Part shown: positions 33,955-42,431 of the stretch, piece after piece
Layout of the letters: each line of letters starts with the position of its first letter
How positions within the stretch are numbered: position 1 is the first letter of the stretch
Assembly: GCA_025965125.1 (NCBI GenBank)
Contig: JAOPXM010000200.1
Span: 1-45,058, forward strand
Length of the DNA: 45,058 nucleotides
DNA from: Nocardioides sp.
GTDB taxonomy: Bacteria > Actinomycetota > Actinomycetes > Propionibacteriales > Nocardioidaceae
Direction of reading: 5' to 3'
Translations under genes and position numbers: made by a program
Notes under the pieces: generated by a model
Seen by the model: only the letters and a program-made list of their open reading frames with translations
Databases searched by the model: none
Told to the model about the DNA's origin: nothing

Positions 33955-36678
33955 TCAGGAGGGGATGGTGTCCCCCGGAGCATCCGGCATCCGCCGCACG
34001 AACCAGTCCGAACGCGGATCGGCAACGGGCTCCACCCGGGCGGCCGCGGTGAGCACCGTCGCCCCCTCGGCCCCGGCCAGCACCAGGGACAGCTCGAGCG
34101 AGCTGATCTGGGGCAGGTCGTTCTGCAGCTGTGAGACCCGACGGATCAGCCGTTCGATCTCGGCCACGTCGACGACCTCGCTGCCCCGGTAGCCGAACAG
34201 CATCGGGGAGGACTTGATCTCGCGGACCATCGCGGCGGCGTCGCGCTCACCCAGGGGCGGAATCCGGTACGACTTGTCGGCCAGCAGCTCGATGAGCGGC
34301 CCCGAGATGCCGAACGACACCACCGGGCCGAACAGCGGGTCCTCGATCGACCGGATCGAGATCGGGACGCCGGGCCGCGAGTTCTTCTGCACCACGAATC
34401 CCGCCTTCTCGGGCTCCCCGATCAGCTCGCACAGGGAGTCCCAGGCATCCTTCATCTCCGCGGAGCTGTCGATGTTGCGCCAGACGTGGGCGAGGTCGGG
34501 GCGTTCGCGCAGGTGCTCGGCGGTCGCCTTGAGCACGACGTCCCAGCCCAGCTCGCGGCCGGCCTTCTGGGCCTGCCGGAGGTTGGTGACCGTCCGCGTC
34601 GGCCAGAGGTCGATGTCGTACGCCGCGAGCAGCTCCGTCAGGCTGTCGAGGTCGAGGTCGGTGCCCTCGGGGTTCTCGGTCAGCAACCGGGACACCTGCC
34701 GCTTCGCGGCGGCGTGGTCCACCGCGTCCACGTCGGCGGCGGGGCCGTCCGGGGTGCGCAACCACACGGCGTACTCGACGACGCGGGCGAGGGCCCGGAC
34801 CGCCGCCTCGACGGCGGGATACGACGGCACCGAGCCGCGACCAGCCGTGGAGCCGGCGACGTCGGGGACGCGCAGCAGCTCCGGCACTCCCTCCGCGCCG
34901 AGGAAGGAGGTGACCAGCGGCTTGTCGGACTGCTCGCCGACGGCGGCCAGCACGTTCGCGATGTCCTCACCCGAGACGTTCAGCGGCGGGATGTAGACCG
35001 CGACCACGGCGTCGACCTCGGGGTCGTCGATGGCCGAGTCGAGCGCGTCCTCGAAGTCCTCGGCGGTCGGCTCGGCGTCCAGGGCCACCGACTTGTTCAC
35101 CACCAGGCCTACGGCCGCGGCGGCATCGGCGGCGAGCAGGCCCAGCGCGTCGGAGTTGCCCACGATGGCCACCCGACGCCCGCGCGGCAGCGGCTGGTGC
35201 GCGAGCAGCTGCGCCACGTCGAACATGTCCTCGAGGGTGTCCACCTGGATCACGCCCGCCTGGCGGAACATCGCGTCCACCGCCTGCGGCGGTGCTGCGA
35301 TGCGGCGTACGGCGTGCCCCATCGGGACACCCTGGGTGGTCCGGCCGGACCGCACCGCGATGATCGGCTTGCGCAGCGACACCCGGCGGGCGATCCGGGA
35401 GAACTTGCGCGGATTGCCGATCGACTCGAGGTAGAGCAGCACGACCTCGGTCGAGTCGTCCTCCTCCCAGTACTGCAGCAGGTCGTTGCCCGAGACGTCG
35501 GCACGGTTGCCAGCGCTCACGAACGTCGACAGCCCGAGGCCACGGTTCTGGACCTTCTCGAGGATCGCCGAGCCCAACGCACCGGACTGGCAGAAGAAGC
35601 CGGCCCGGCCGCGTGGCGGCATAACCGACGACAGGGATGCGTTGATCGAGACGAGGGGATCGGTGTTGATGATGCCGAGACAGTTGGGACCGATCAGGCG
35701 CAGCCCGTAGGACCGGGACAGCCCGACCAGGCGGCGCTGCCGCCGGCGGCCCTCCTCGCCGGTCTCCGCGAACCCCGACGAGATCACGACCAGCCCGTGC
35801 ACGCCCTTGGCCGCGCAGTCGAGCACGACATCCTGAACGGCATCGGCCGGGACGGCCACGATCGCGACGTCGACGTCGTCGGGGATGTCGCTGACCGTCT
35901 TGTACGCCGGCAGGCCCGACACCGCGGCCGCGCTCGGGTTCACGGCGTAGACGCGGCCCGTGAAGTCACCGGTCACGAGGTTGCGCACCAGGGCCTGGCC
36001 GATGGTGTCCTGGCGGCGGCTGGCGCCGATGACCGCAACGGATCGCGGGTTGAAGAACTTCTCGATCGAGGCGGACTCCGCGCGGTGCTCCCGGTTGAGC
36101 ATCACCCCGATCGCGGTGTCGGTCGGGTCGATGGGGAACTCGAGGGTGAGGACCCCCTCCTCGTACTCGCTGACGACGCGGTAGCCGGCGTCCCGGAAGG
36201 TCTGGATCATCCGGGAGTTGTCCGGCAGCACCTCCGCCACGAACCTTTCGACCCCGCGCTCGCGGCCCGCCTGGGCCAGGTGCTCGAGCAGCAGCTGCGC
36301 GATGCCCCGGCCCTGGTGCTGGTCCTCCACGAGGAACGCCACCTCCGCCTCGCCGGGGCGGACGACGTCGTAGCGGCCCACGGCGATCATCCGGTCCTGC
36401 AGGAGGACGACGAGAGCCACACGGTCGTGGTGGTCGACCTGGGTGAACCGCTTGACGTCCCGGTCCGACAGGTTCGGCATCGGGCTGAAGAACCGGAAGT
36501 ACTTCGACTGGTCGGACACCCGGGAGTAGAACTCGACCAGCAGCTGGGCGTCGTCCTCCCGGATCGGCCGGATGTGGGCGGTGCCCCCATCGCGCAGCAG
36601 GACGTCGGCCTCCCAGTGCCTCGGAGCTTCGGGCACCTCGGCACGGCTGGTGCCGGAGCCGATGTCGGAGGTGGTCAC
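33955..36678 (-). CDS. GNAT-acyl-CoA synthetase (ADP-forming) fusion, PatA-like protein acetyltransferase
   Basis: A 907-residue protein. The N-terminal GNAT domain (about 20-180) has FLVEDQHQGRGIAQLLLEHL. It is followed by a CoA-binding Rossmann domain starting RSVAVIGASRR (near 210), a succinyl-CoA-ligase-like region (GPNCLGIIN, then FFCQSGALGSAIL) and an ATP-grasp-like C-terminus (GPVVSFGISGPLIELLADKSYRIPPL). The GNAT-first order matches Streptomyces lividans PatA, which acetylates acyl-CoA synthetases. The usual SHTGxLAG loop with the phospho-His reads GHAVRRIAA here (near 451-459), so synthetase activity is doubtful. The GTG start is seven bases after TAGATT. Divergent from parC. Confidence 0.9.
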   Translation of the reverse strand: MTTSDIGSGTSRAEVPEAPRHWEADVLLRDGGTAHIRPIREDDAQLLVEFYSRVSDQSKYFRFFSPMPNLSDRDVKRFTQVDHHDRVALVVLLQDRMIAVGRYDVVRPGEAEVAFLVEDQHQGRGIAQLLLEHLAQAGRERGVERFVAEVLPDNSRMIQTFRDAGYRVVSEYEEGVLTLEFPIDPTDTAIGVMLNREHRAESASIEKFFNPRSVAVIGASRRQDTIGQALVRNLVTGDFTGRVYAVNPSAAAVSGLPAYKTVSDIPDDVDVAIVAVPADAVQDVVLDCAAKGVHGLVVISSGFAETGEEGRRRQRRLVGLSRSYGLRLIGPNCLGIINTDPLVSINASLSSVMPPRGRAGFFCQSGALGSAILEKVQNRGLGLSTFVSAGNRADVSGNDLLQYWEEDDSTEVVLLYLESIGNPRKFSRIARRVSLRKPIIAVRSGRTTQGVPMGHAVRRIAAPPQAVDAMFRQAGVIQVDTLEDMFDVAQLLAHQPLPRGRRVAIVGNSDALGLLAADAAAAVGLVVNKSVALDAEPTAEDFEDALDSAIDDPEVDAVVAVYIPPLNVSGEDIANVLAAVGEQSDKPLVTSFLGAEGVPELLRVPDVAGSTAGRGSVPSYPAVEAAVRALARVVEYAVWLRTPDGPAADVDAVDHAAAKRQVSRLLTENPEGTDLDLDSLTELLAAYDIDLWPTRTVTNLRQAQKAGRELGWDVVLKATAEHLRERPDLAHVWRNIDSSAEMKDAWDSLCELIGEPEKAGFVVQKNSRPGVPISIRSIEDPLFGPVVSFGISGPLIELLADKSYRIPPLGERDAAAMVREIKSSPMLFGYRGSEVVDVAEIERLIRRVSQLQNDLPQISSLELSLVLAGAEGATVLTAAARVEPVADPRSDWFVRRMPDAPGDTIPS

Positions 36679-36685
36679 GCGGCGA

Positions 36686-36750
36686 AATCTAGCGTGGCGA
36701 CGTGAATGCGGCGTGCCCACAGGGTTTCCGTCCACGGTGGCAGGGAGAAT
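36686..36750. promoter_or_regulatory. Divergent -10 elements (GNAT-ACS fusion / parC)
   Basis: On the minus strand TAGATT (36691-36686) lies seven bases before GTG 36678. On the plus strand GAGAAT (36745-36750) lies six bases before ATG 36757; the same bases also offer a GGGAGA ribosome site. The gap is 78 bp. Confidence 0.4.
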
Positions 36751-36756
36751 GGGCAC

Positions 36757-39246
36757 ATGGCGCGCCGTTCGACGAAACAGGAACTCCCCGATGACTTCGA
36801 GGAGCACATCCTCGACATCGACGTCGGCGACGAGATGCGTTCCTCGTTCCTCGAGTACGCCTACTCCGTCATCTACTCACGGGCCCTGCCCGACGCCCGC
36901 GACGGCCTGAAGCCGGTCCAGCGCCGGATCCTGTACACCATGGACCAGATGGGCCTGCGACCCGACCGTGGGCACGTGAAGAGCGCCCGTGTCGTCGGCG
37001 AGGTCATGGGCCGCCTGCACCCCCACGGCGACACAGCGATCTACGACGCCCTGGTGCGCATGTCCCAGCCCTGGTCGATGCGGGTGCCGATGATCGACGG
37101 GCACGGCAACTTCGGCTCGCCCGACGACTCCCCCGCCGCGATGCGCTACACCGAGTGCCGGATGGCCCCGGCCGCCGTCGCCATGACCGCGTCCATCGAC
37201 GAGCAGACCGTCGACTTCAAGCCCAACTACGACAGCCGCGAGTTCGAGCCGACGGTGCTGCCGGCCGCGATCCCGAACCTCGTGGTCAACGGCACCACCG
37301 GCATCGCGGTCGGCATGGCGACCAACTGCGCCCCGCACAACCTGATCGAGGTCGTCCAGGCGCTCCGGCACCTGATCACCCACCCGAAGGCCGGGCTCGA
37401 CGACCTCATGCGCTTCATCCCCGGGCCTGACCTGCCCACGGGCGGCAAGATCGTCGGCCTCGAGGGCATCCGGGATGCCTACGAGACCGGGCGCGGCACG
37501 TTCCGGATGCGGGCCACCGCACGCATCGAGTCGGTGACCAACCGGCGCAAGGGCATCGTCGTCACCGAGCTGCCCTACGGCGTCGGCACCGAGAAGGTGA
37601 TCGAGCGGATCAAGACCCTGGTCCAGGGCAAGAAGCTGCAGGGCATCAGCGACGTCAAGGACCTCACCGACCGCGAGCACGGCCTGCGTCTGGTCATCGA
37701 GGTCAAGAACGGCTTCGTGCCGGAGGCGCTCCTCGAGCAGCTCTACCGCCAGACCCCGATGGAGGACTCCTTCGGGATCAACGCGGTCGCGCTGGTCGAC
37801 GGACAACCCCGCACGCTCGGGCTCAAGGAGATGCTCCAGGTCTTCCTCGACCACCGCTTCGACGTCGTACGCCGCCGTTCCCTGTTCCGCCGTGCGAAGG
37901 CCGCCGATCGGCTGCACCTCGTGGACGGCCTGATCGTCGCGATCCTCGACATCGACGAGGTGATCCAGCTGATCCGCACCTCCGACGACACCGCGATGGC
38001 CCGCGAGCGACTGATGGGGGTCTTCGACCTCACCGAGGTGCAGACCAACTACATCCTCGAGATGCCCCTGCGCAGGTTGACGAGGTTCTCGAAGCTCGAG
38101 CTCGACAAGGAGAAGAGTGAGCTCGAGCTGGAGATCGAGGCGCTCGACGCGATCCTCAACGACGACAAGCTGCGCTGGAAGGTCGTCTCGGACGAGCTGA
38201 CCGAGGTCGCGAAGACGTACGGCACCCCGCGGCGCACGGTGCTGCTCGAGTCGGCCGGCACAGCAGTCACCGCGGCGACCGTCCCGCTGGAGGTGGCGGA
38301 CGACCCGTGCTTCGTCTACCTCTCCTCCACCGGGCTGCTGGCCCGGACTGCCACCGACGACCCTCCCGGCGAGGGCGGCGGCCGGGCCAACCACGACGTC
38401 GTCGTCTCCGCGGTGCCCGCCACCGCTCGAGGCGAGATCGGCGGCCTGACCAGCACCGGACGGCTCGTCAGGATCGGGGTCCTCGAGCTTCCGCAGCTGC
38501 CCGACACCGCCAACGACCCCCACCTGGCCGGCGGGCTCCAGGTGAGCGAGATCCTCGCCCTCGACCCGGGCGAGCGCCTGCTGGCGCTCACCACGCTCCG
38601 CAACGACGGCCCAGGACTCGCCCTCGGCACCCGGCAGGGTGTGGTGAAGCGGGTGAACCCCGAGATCCTCGCCCGTGACGACTGGGAGGTCATCCGGCTC
38701 GCCGACGGTGACGAGGTCGTGGGTGCTCGCGAGCTCGTCACGGGCGACGAGGAGCTCTGCTTCATCACCTCTGACGCCCAGCTCCTGCACTTCGGGGCCG
38801 CCTCGGTCCGCCCGCAGGGCCGCTCCGGCGGCGGGATGGCCGGCGTACGCCTTGCTGCTGGCGAGCACGTCGCCTGGTTCGGCGCACTCGACCCGGTGGA
38901 GTCAGTGGTCGTCACGGCCTCCGGCTCGTCGACCGCGCTGCCCGGGACCGAGCCGGGAGCGGTGAAGGTGACGCCGTTCGCGGAGTACCCACCCAAGGGA
39001 CGTGCGACCGGGGGCGTGCGGGCCCACCGCTTCCTCAAGGGCGAGGACGCCCTGGTGTTCGCCTGGGCGGGGCCGGCTCCGGCGCGCGCCGCCGCGAGCA
39101 GTGGGGCGCCGATCGAGCTGCCCGAGGCCAACGGGCGGCGAGACGGCTCCGGGATCCCCGGGAGCCAGCCGATCGCGGCCGCCTCGGGGCCGGTCGCGGC
39201 GCAGCTGCGACCCGGCGGATCCGCCCCCAGCGGTGTGCCATCCTGA
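36757..39246 (+). CDS. parC: DNA topoisomerase IV subunit A
   Basis: An 829-residue type IIA topoisomerase A subunit. The breakage domain has [19 protein letters not shown] (43-60), [19 protein letters not shown] (88-106, the quinolone-resistance region with Thr93 at the E. coli Ser83 position), and the catalytic Tyr131 in AMRYTECRM. The C-terminal propeller has [10 protein letters not shown] in place of the gyrase QRRGGKG box, which argues for ParC over GyrA. The tail after about 770 is low complexity. The parE partner is not in the window. lprG starts five bases downstream, so they are likely co-transcribed. Confidence 0.93.
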   Translation: MARRSTKQELPDDFEEHILDIDVGDEMRSSFLEYAYSVIYSRALPDARDGLKPVQRRILYTMDQMGLRPDRGHVKSARVVGEVMGRLHPHGDTAIYDALVRMSQPWSMRVPMIDGHGNFGSPDDSPAAMRYTECRMAPAAVAMTASIDEQTVDFKPNYDSREFEPTVLPAAIPNLVVNGTTGIAVGMATNCAPHNLIEVVQALRHLITHPKAGLDDLMRFIPGPDLPTGGKIVGLEGIRDAYETGRGTFRMRATARIESVTNRRKGIVVTELPYGVGTEKVIERIKTLVQGKKLQGISDVKDLTDREHGLRLVIEVKNGFVPEALLEQLYRQTPMEDSFGINAVALVDGQPRTLGLKEMLQVFLDHRFDVVRRRSLFRRAKAADRLHLVDGLIVAILDIDEVIQLIRTSDDTAMARERLMGVFDLTEVQTNYILEMPLRRLTRFSKLELDKEKSELELEIEALDAILNDDKLRWKVVSDELTEVAKTYGTPRRTVLLESAGTAVTAATVPLEVADDPCFVYLSSTGLLARTATDDPPGEGGGRANHDVVVSAVPATARGEIGGLTSTGRLVRIGVLELPQLPDTANDPHLAGGLQVSEILALDPGERLLALTTLRNDGPGLALGTRQGVVKRVNPEILARDDWEVIRLADGDEVVGARELVTGDEELCFITSDAQLLHFGAASVRPQGRSGGGMAGVRLAAGEHVAWFGALDPVESVVVTASGSSTALPGTEPGAVKVTPFAEYPPKGRATGGVRAHRFLKGEDALVFAWAGPAPARAAASSGAPIELPEANGRRDGSGIPGSQPIAAASGPVAAQLRPGGSAPSGVPS

Positions 39247-39251
39247 CGTCC

Positions 39252-39965
39252 ATGTCGACCCGACGCCGCATCTCCGGGGCCTCCGGGCTCGTGCTCGCCG
39301 CCCTCTCGATCCTGTCGCTGAGCGCCTGCAGCGGGAGCGACACGCCGGCCAAGACCGACAAGCCCCCGGAGGACGTGCTGGCGCTGGCCAAGACCAAGCT
39401 CGACGAGACCAGCGGGCTCCACCTGAGCCTGACCACCGACAACCTGCCGGATGGTGTCACCGGGATCAAGTCGGCCGACGGGGTGGCCAACCACGACCCG
39501 GCCTTCGACGGGAAGATCACCGTGGTCCTCTCGGGCCAGGACTTCGAGGTCCCCGTCATCGCGGTCGACGGCAAGGTCTACGCGCAGGTCCCGCTGACCC
39601 CGGGCTGGCAGGACATCGACCCTACCGACTACGGCGCGCCGGACCCCGCCGAGCTGGTGAGTCCCGACAAGGGATTCTCGGCGCTGCTGCCGGCCACGAC
39701 CGGCATCGAGAAGGGCGGATCGGTCCGCGGCGGTGCGGACAACAAGGAGGTCCTCACCGAGTACACCGGCACGGTCCCCGACTCCGCAGTCAGCAACATC
39801 ATCCCCTCGGCCTCCGGTGACTTCGACGTGGCCTACACGGTCACCGCCGACGGCGAGCTACGCGAGGCTGTGCTGACCGGCGACTTCTACAACAGCGGCG
39901 ACTCGATGACCTACACGATCGATTTCGACGCGTACGGCACGAAGACGGAGATCTCCGCGCCGTGA
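39252..39965 (+). CDS. lprG: LppX/LprAFG family lipoprotein (LprG-like)
   Basis: A 237-residue lipoprotein with the signal LSLSAC and acylated Cys26. The mature domain has the LppX_LprAFG pattern: ALAKTKLDETSGLHLSLTTDNLPDG, FEVPVIAVDGKVYAQVPL, and a late FDVAYTVTADGELREAVLTG strand. In mycobacteria LprG carries triacylated lipids across the periplasm and works with the MFS protein P55 encoded next door. The same pair occurs here: the next gene starts inside this gene's stop (GTGA). Confidence 0.92.
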   Translation: MSTRRRISGASGLVLAALSILSLSACSGSDTPAKTDKPPEDVLALAKTKLDETSGLHLSLTTDNLPDGVTGIKSADGVANHDPAFDGKITVVLSGQDFEVPVIAVDGKVYAQVPLTPGWQDIDPTDYGAPDPAELVSPDKGFSALLPATTGIEKGGSVRGGADNKEVLTEYTGTVPDSAVSNIIPSASGDFDVAYTVTADGELREAVLTGDFYNSGDSMTYTIDFDAYGTKTEISAP

Positions 39966-41725
39966 CCCGGCCCCGCCTGCTGCTGAGCATGGCGGCCGTG
40001 GCGGTGGCTTTCGCGGCCGCCGACACCTACGTCGTCGTCCTCGCACTGCCGGACATGATGGGCAGCGTCGGGATCCCGATCGACCAGCTCCAGCGGGCCG
40101 CGCCGATCGTGTCGGGCTTCCTGCTCGGGTACGTCGCGATGCTGCCGCTGATCGGCAGGATCGCCGACCTGCGGGGCCGGGTCCCGGTGCTGGTCGCGGC
40201 GCTGGTGATCTTCGCCGTCGGCTCACTGGTGACGACGCTGGCCTACGACATGCCGAGCATGGTGTCCGGCCGTTTCCTCCAGGGCGTCGGCGGCGGCGGA
40301 CTGGTCCCGGCCACGCTGGCTCTGGTGGCCGACCTCTACCCCGCCGACCGCCGCGGCGTACCCCTCGGGATCGTCTCGGCCGTCCAGGAGCTCGGCAGCG
40401 TGATCGGTCCGCTGTTCGGTGCACTGGTGCTCGCGGTCGCCGACTGGCGCACGATCTTCCTCGTCAACCTCGTCGTCGGGCTGGTGCTCGCCGCCGCCAT
40501 CCGCACCTCGTCGGTGGTTGAGGAGGTTGCCCTGGCAACCGTCTCGAAACCCCGGAGGAGAGCCAGACTCCCCGACCCGGTCGGACTGCTCCTGCTGGCG
40601 GTGACGGTGGTGACGGGGGCCCTGGTCTTCACCCAGCCATCCCGGCTGCTGCGCGACCTCACGTGGGGACAGCTGTTCATCCCCTACACGGGCGACAGCC
40701 GCTGGCTCACCCCGTTGGGCATCGTCGCGGTGGTGGGCGCCCTGCTGTTCCTCGTCTGGTGCGTGACAGCCACGCGCCCGCTCGTCGACCTGCGTTCGTG
40801 GGGGGCCAGCATGCGGGAGGCGGACCTGACCGGCGCGCTCCTGCTCGCGGTCGCGCTCGGTGGCGTGATCCTGGCGTTCGCAACGGCCGACCCGAAGGTG
40901 CAGGTCTTCTCCGACCAGGGCGTCTGGTACCTCCTGGGCTCGGCGGTGGCCACGGCAGCGTTCGTCGTGCATCTGCGGCGGTCGGAGGCTCCGCTGGTGC
41001 CGCCCGGCGCACTGCGGCGGACCCCCGCCTGGGGCGCCATCCTGGTGAGCTTCTTCGTCGGCGCGGCGCTGATCGCGGCACTGATCGACATCCCCCTCTT
41101 CGCCCGCACCACGACGTACGACGACTCGCAGCTGATGGCCGCACTGGTCCTGGTGCGGTTCCTCGTGGCGCTGCCGGTCGGGGCAGTGGTCGGCGGCTAC
41201 CTCACCCGCACCCTCGGCGCGGGGCTCATCACCGCGATCGGGATGATCCTGGCGGCGACGGGTTTCCTGCTGATGGCGCGTTGGGGGCTCGACACCCTCG
41301 AGAGCTGGACCGCCACGATCCCGCTCGTGGTCGGTGGCTTCGGTTTCGGGCTGGCGCTCGCTCCGGTCAACGCGGCCATGCTGGCCAGCACCGACGATGA
41401 CGTGCACGGTCTGTCCAGCGCAATGGTCGTCGTGTCCCGGATGGTGGGGATGCTCGTCGGCATCTCGGCGCTCACGACGATCGGGCTGCGGCGCTACTAC
41501 GCCGAGCAGGCCGACCTGCCCTCCGCGCGTGAGGTGTGCGGTGCGACGACCCGGTGCGACGAGTTCACCAACCTGATCCGGGTCGCCGGTATCGCCCAGG
41601 AGCACACGGTCTTCACCGGGGCCGCGGTGTGTGCGGTGATCGCTGCCGTGCTCGCCCTCGTGGTCTTCCGGGGTGCCGCCACCCGCTCGATCGGCCCCGC
41701 GGACCTGCTTCGCTCGGCCGGGTAG
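39962..41725 (+). CDS. P55-like MFS transporter
   Basis: A 587-residue protein with about 12-14 membrane helices. After helix 2 the MFS loop reads GRIADLRGRVPVLV (about 61-74); RFLQGVGGGGLVPATLALVADLYP (about 102-125) follows. Size, gene order and coupling to lprG match Rv1410c (P55), the lipid-export partner of LprG. A palindromic repeat (40516-40551) adds an in-frame VVEEVALATVSKPRRR segment near residues 184-199, in a loop after a membrane helix. The start GTG overlaps the lprG stop. Two Cys lie in a late outside loop (EVCGATTRCDE). Confidence 0.9.
   Translation: MTRPRLLLSMAAVAVAFAAADTYVVVLALPDMMGSVGIPIDQLQRAAPIVSGFLLGYVAMLPLIGRIADLRGRVPVLVAALVIFAVGSLVTTLAYDMPSMVSGRFLQGVGGGGLVPATLALVADLYPADRRGVPLGIVSAVQELGSVIGPLFGALVLAVADWRTIFLVNLVVGLVLAAAIRTSSVVEEVALATVSKPRRRARLPDPVGLLLLAVTVVTGALVFTQPSRLLRDLTWGQLFIPYTGDSRWLTPLGIVAVVGALLFLVWCVTATRPLVDLRSWGASMREADLTGALLLAVALGGVILAFATADPKVQVFSDQGVWYLLGSAVATAAFVVHLRRSEAPLVPPGALRRTPAWGAILVSFFVGAALIAALIDIPLFARTTTYDDSQLMAALVLVRFLVALPVGAVVGGYLTRTLGAGLITAIGMILAATGFLLMARWGLDTLESWTATIPLVVGGFGFGLALAPVNAAMLASTDDDVHGLSSAMVVVSRMVGMLVGISALTTIGLRRYYAEQADLPSAREVCGATTRCDEFTNLIRVAGIAQEHTVFTGAAVCAVIAAVLALVVFRGAATRSIGPADLLRSAG
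40516..40551. repeat. REP-like palindromic element inside the MFS gene
   Basis: A perfect 7-bp inner stem (GGTTGCC-CT-GGCAACC) with outer GGTTGAGGA and GTCTCGAAACC arms forms an imperfect palindrome of 36 bp. It resembles dispersed GGTTGAG...CTCGAAACC repeats that I recall from Nocardioides genomes. It is translated in frame. No other copy was noticed in this window. Confidence 0.55.
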
Positions 41726-41796
41726 CACTCCTCCCGGGTGGGCGATCTCACGGACCGCAGGGTGAGCCAGGCGATCCCTCGGACACGCCGCTCCGC

Positions 41797-41802
41797 TAAC
41801 GT
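41797..41802 (+). promoter_or_regulatory. Leaderless -10 element TAACGT
   Basis: TAACGT followed by seven bases and GTG 41810. It supports the short carbonic anhydrase start over an upstream in-frame GTG at 41738. Confidence 0.45.
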
Positions 41803-41809
41803 CCGGCTC

Positions 41810-42304
41810 GTGGGTGACTTCGACGATCTGTTGGCGGCGAACAAGGAGTTCGCTTCGGACTTCCGGCTGGGCGGCTTCGACGGCGTGGCGCATGCCGGCG
41901 TGGCCATCGTGACCTGCATGGACTCGCGCATCGAGCCGCTACGCATGCTCGGGTTGAAGGCTGGCGACGCCAAGATCTTCCGCAACCCGGGTGGGCGGAT
42001 CACCCCCCAGGCGCTGGAGGCGCTGGTGCTGGGCGTGCACATGCTCGGGGTGAACCGGATCCTCGTCGTGCCTCACACCCGATGTGCGGTCGCTTCCCAC
42101 TCCGAGCAGGAGCTCCGCGACCTGGTCTCCGCGTCCGCCGGCGTCGACGCCAGCTGGCAGCAGTTCCACGTCGTCGAGGACCAGATCGCCTCGTTGGCGG
42201 AGGACGTCCAGATGGTGCGCTCCCACCCGCTCATCCCGGGCACCACCGAGGTCGGCGGGTTCCTGTACGACGTCGACACCGGACTCATCGACCAGAAGTT
42301 CTGA
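41810..42304 (+). CDS. Beta-class carbonic anhydrase
   Basis: A 164-residue zinc enzyme that interconverts CO2 and bicarbonate. The metal site is complete: CMDSR (Cys, Asp and Arg near 36-40) and HTRC (near 89-92). The short length and the FRNPGGRITPQALEALVLG stretch match the small actinobacterial beta-CA group such as M. tuberculosis Rv1284. The start GTG 41810 lies seven bases after TAACGT; a longer N-terminus would be Arg-rich and not conserved in character. It stands alone between the MFS gene and the LuxR gene. Confidence 0.92.
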   Translation: MGDFDDLLAANKEFASDFRLGGFDGVAHAGVAIVTCMDSRIEPLRMLGLKAGDAKIFRNPGGRITPQALEALVLGVHMLGVNRILVVPHTRCAVASHSEQELRDLVSASAGVDASWQQFHVVEDQIASLAEDVQMVRSHPLIPGTTEVGGFLYDVDTGLIDQKF

Positions 42305-42418
42305 TCGGCTCCGGCAGGGTCAGCCGCGGCTGTTGGGACCGTTCTCCGGTCGCGGGCCGTGCTCGTCGGCCACCCGGTCAACCCTGAGCAACCCCTTTCA
42401 TCCCGGGCTCTCGAGGCG

Positions 42419-42424
42419 GACAAT
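42419..42424 (+). promoter_or_regulatory. Relaxed leaderless -10 element GACAAT
   Basis: GACAAT followed by CCCCGGC (seven bases) and the ATG at 42432. The rest of the 127-bp gap after the carbonic anhydrase gene shows no gene and no clear terminator. Confidence 0.35.
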
Positions 42425-42431
42425 CCCCGGC

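Noticed and set aside
34486..36705. A 739-residue plus-strand open frame opposite the PatA-like gene.
   Set aside because: The opposite strand encodes clear GNAT and CoA-ligase motifs; this frame has biased composition only.
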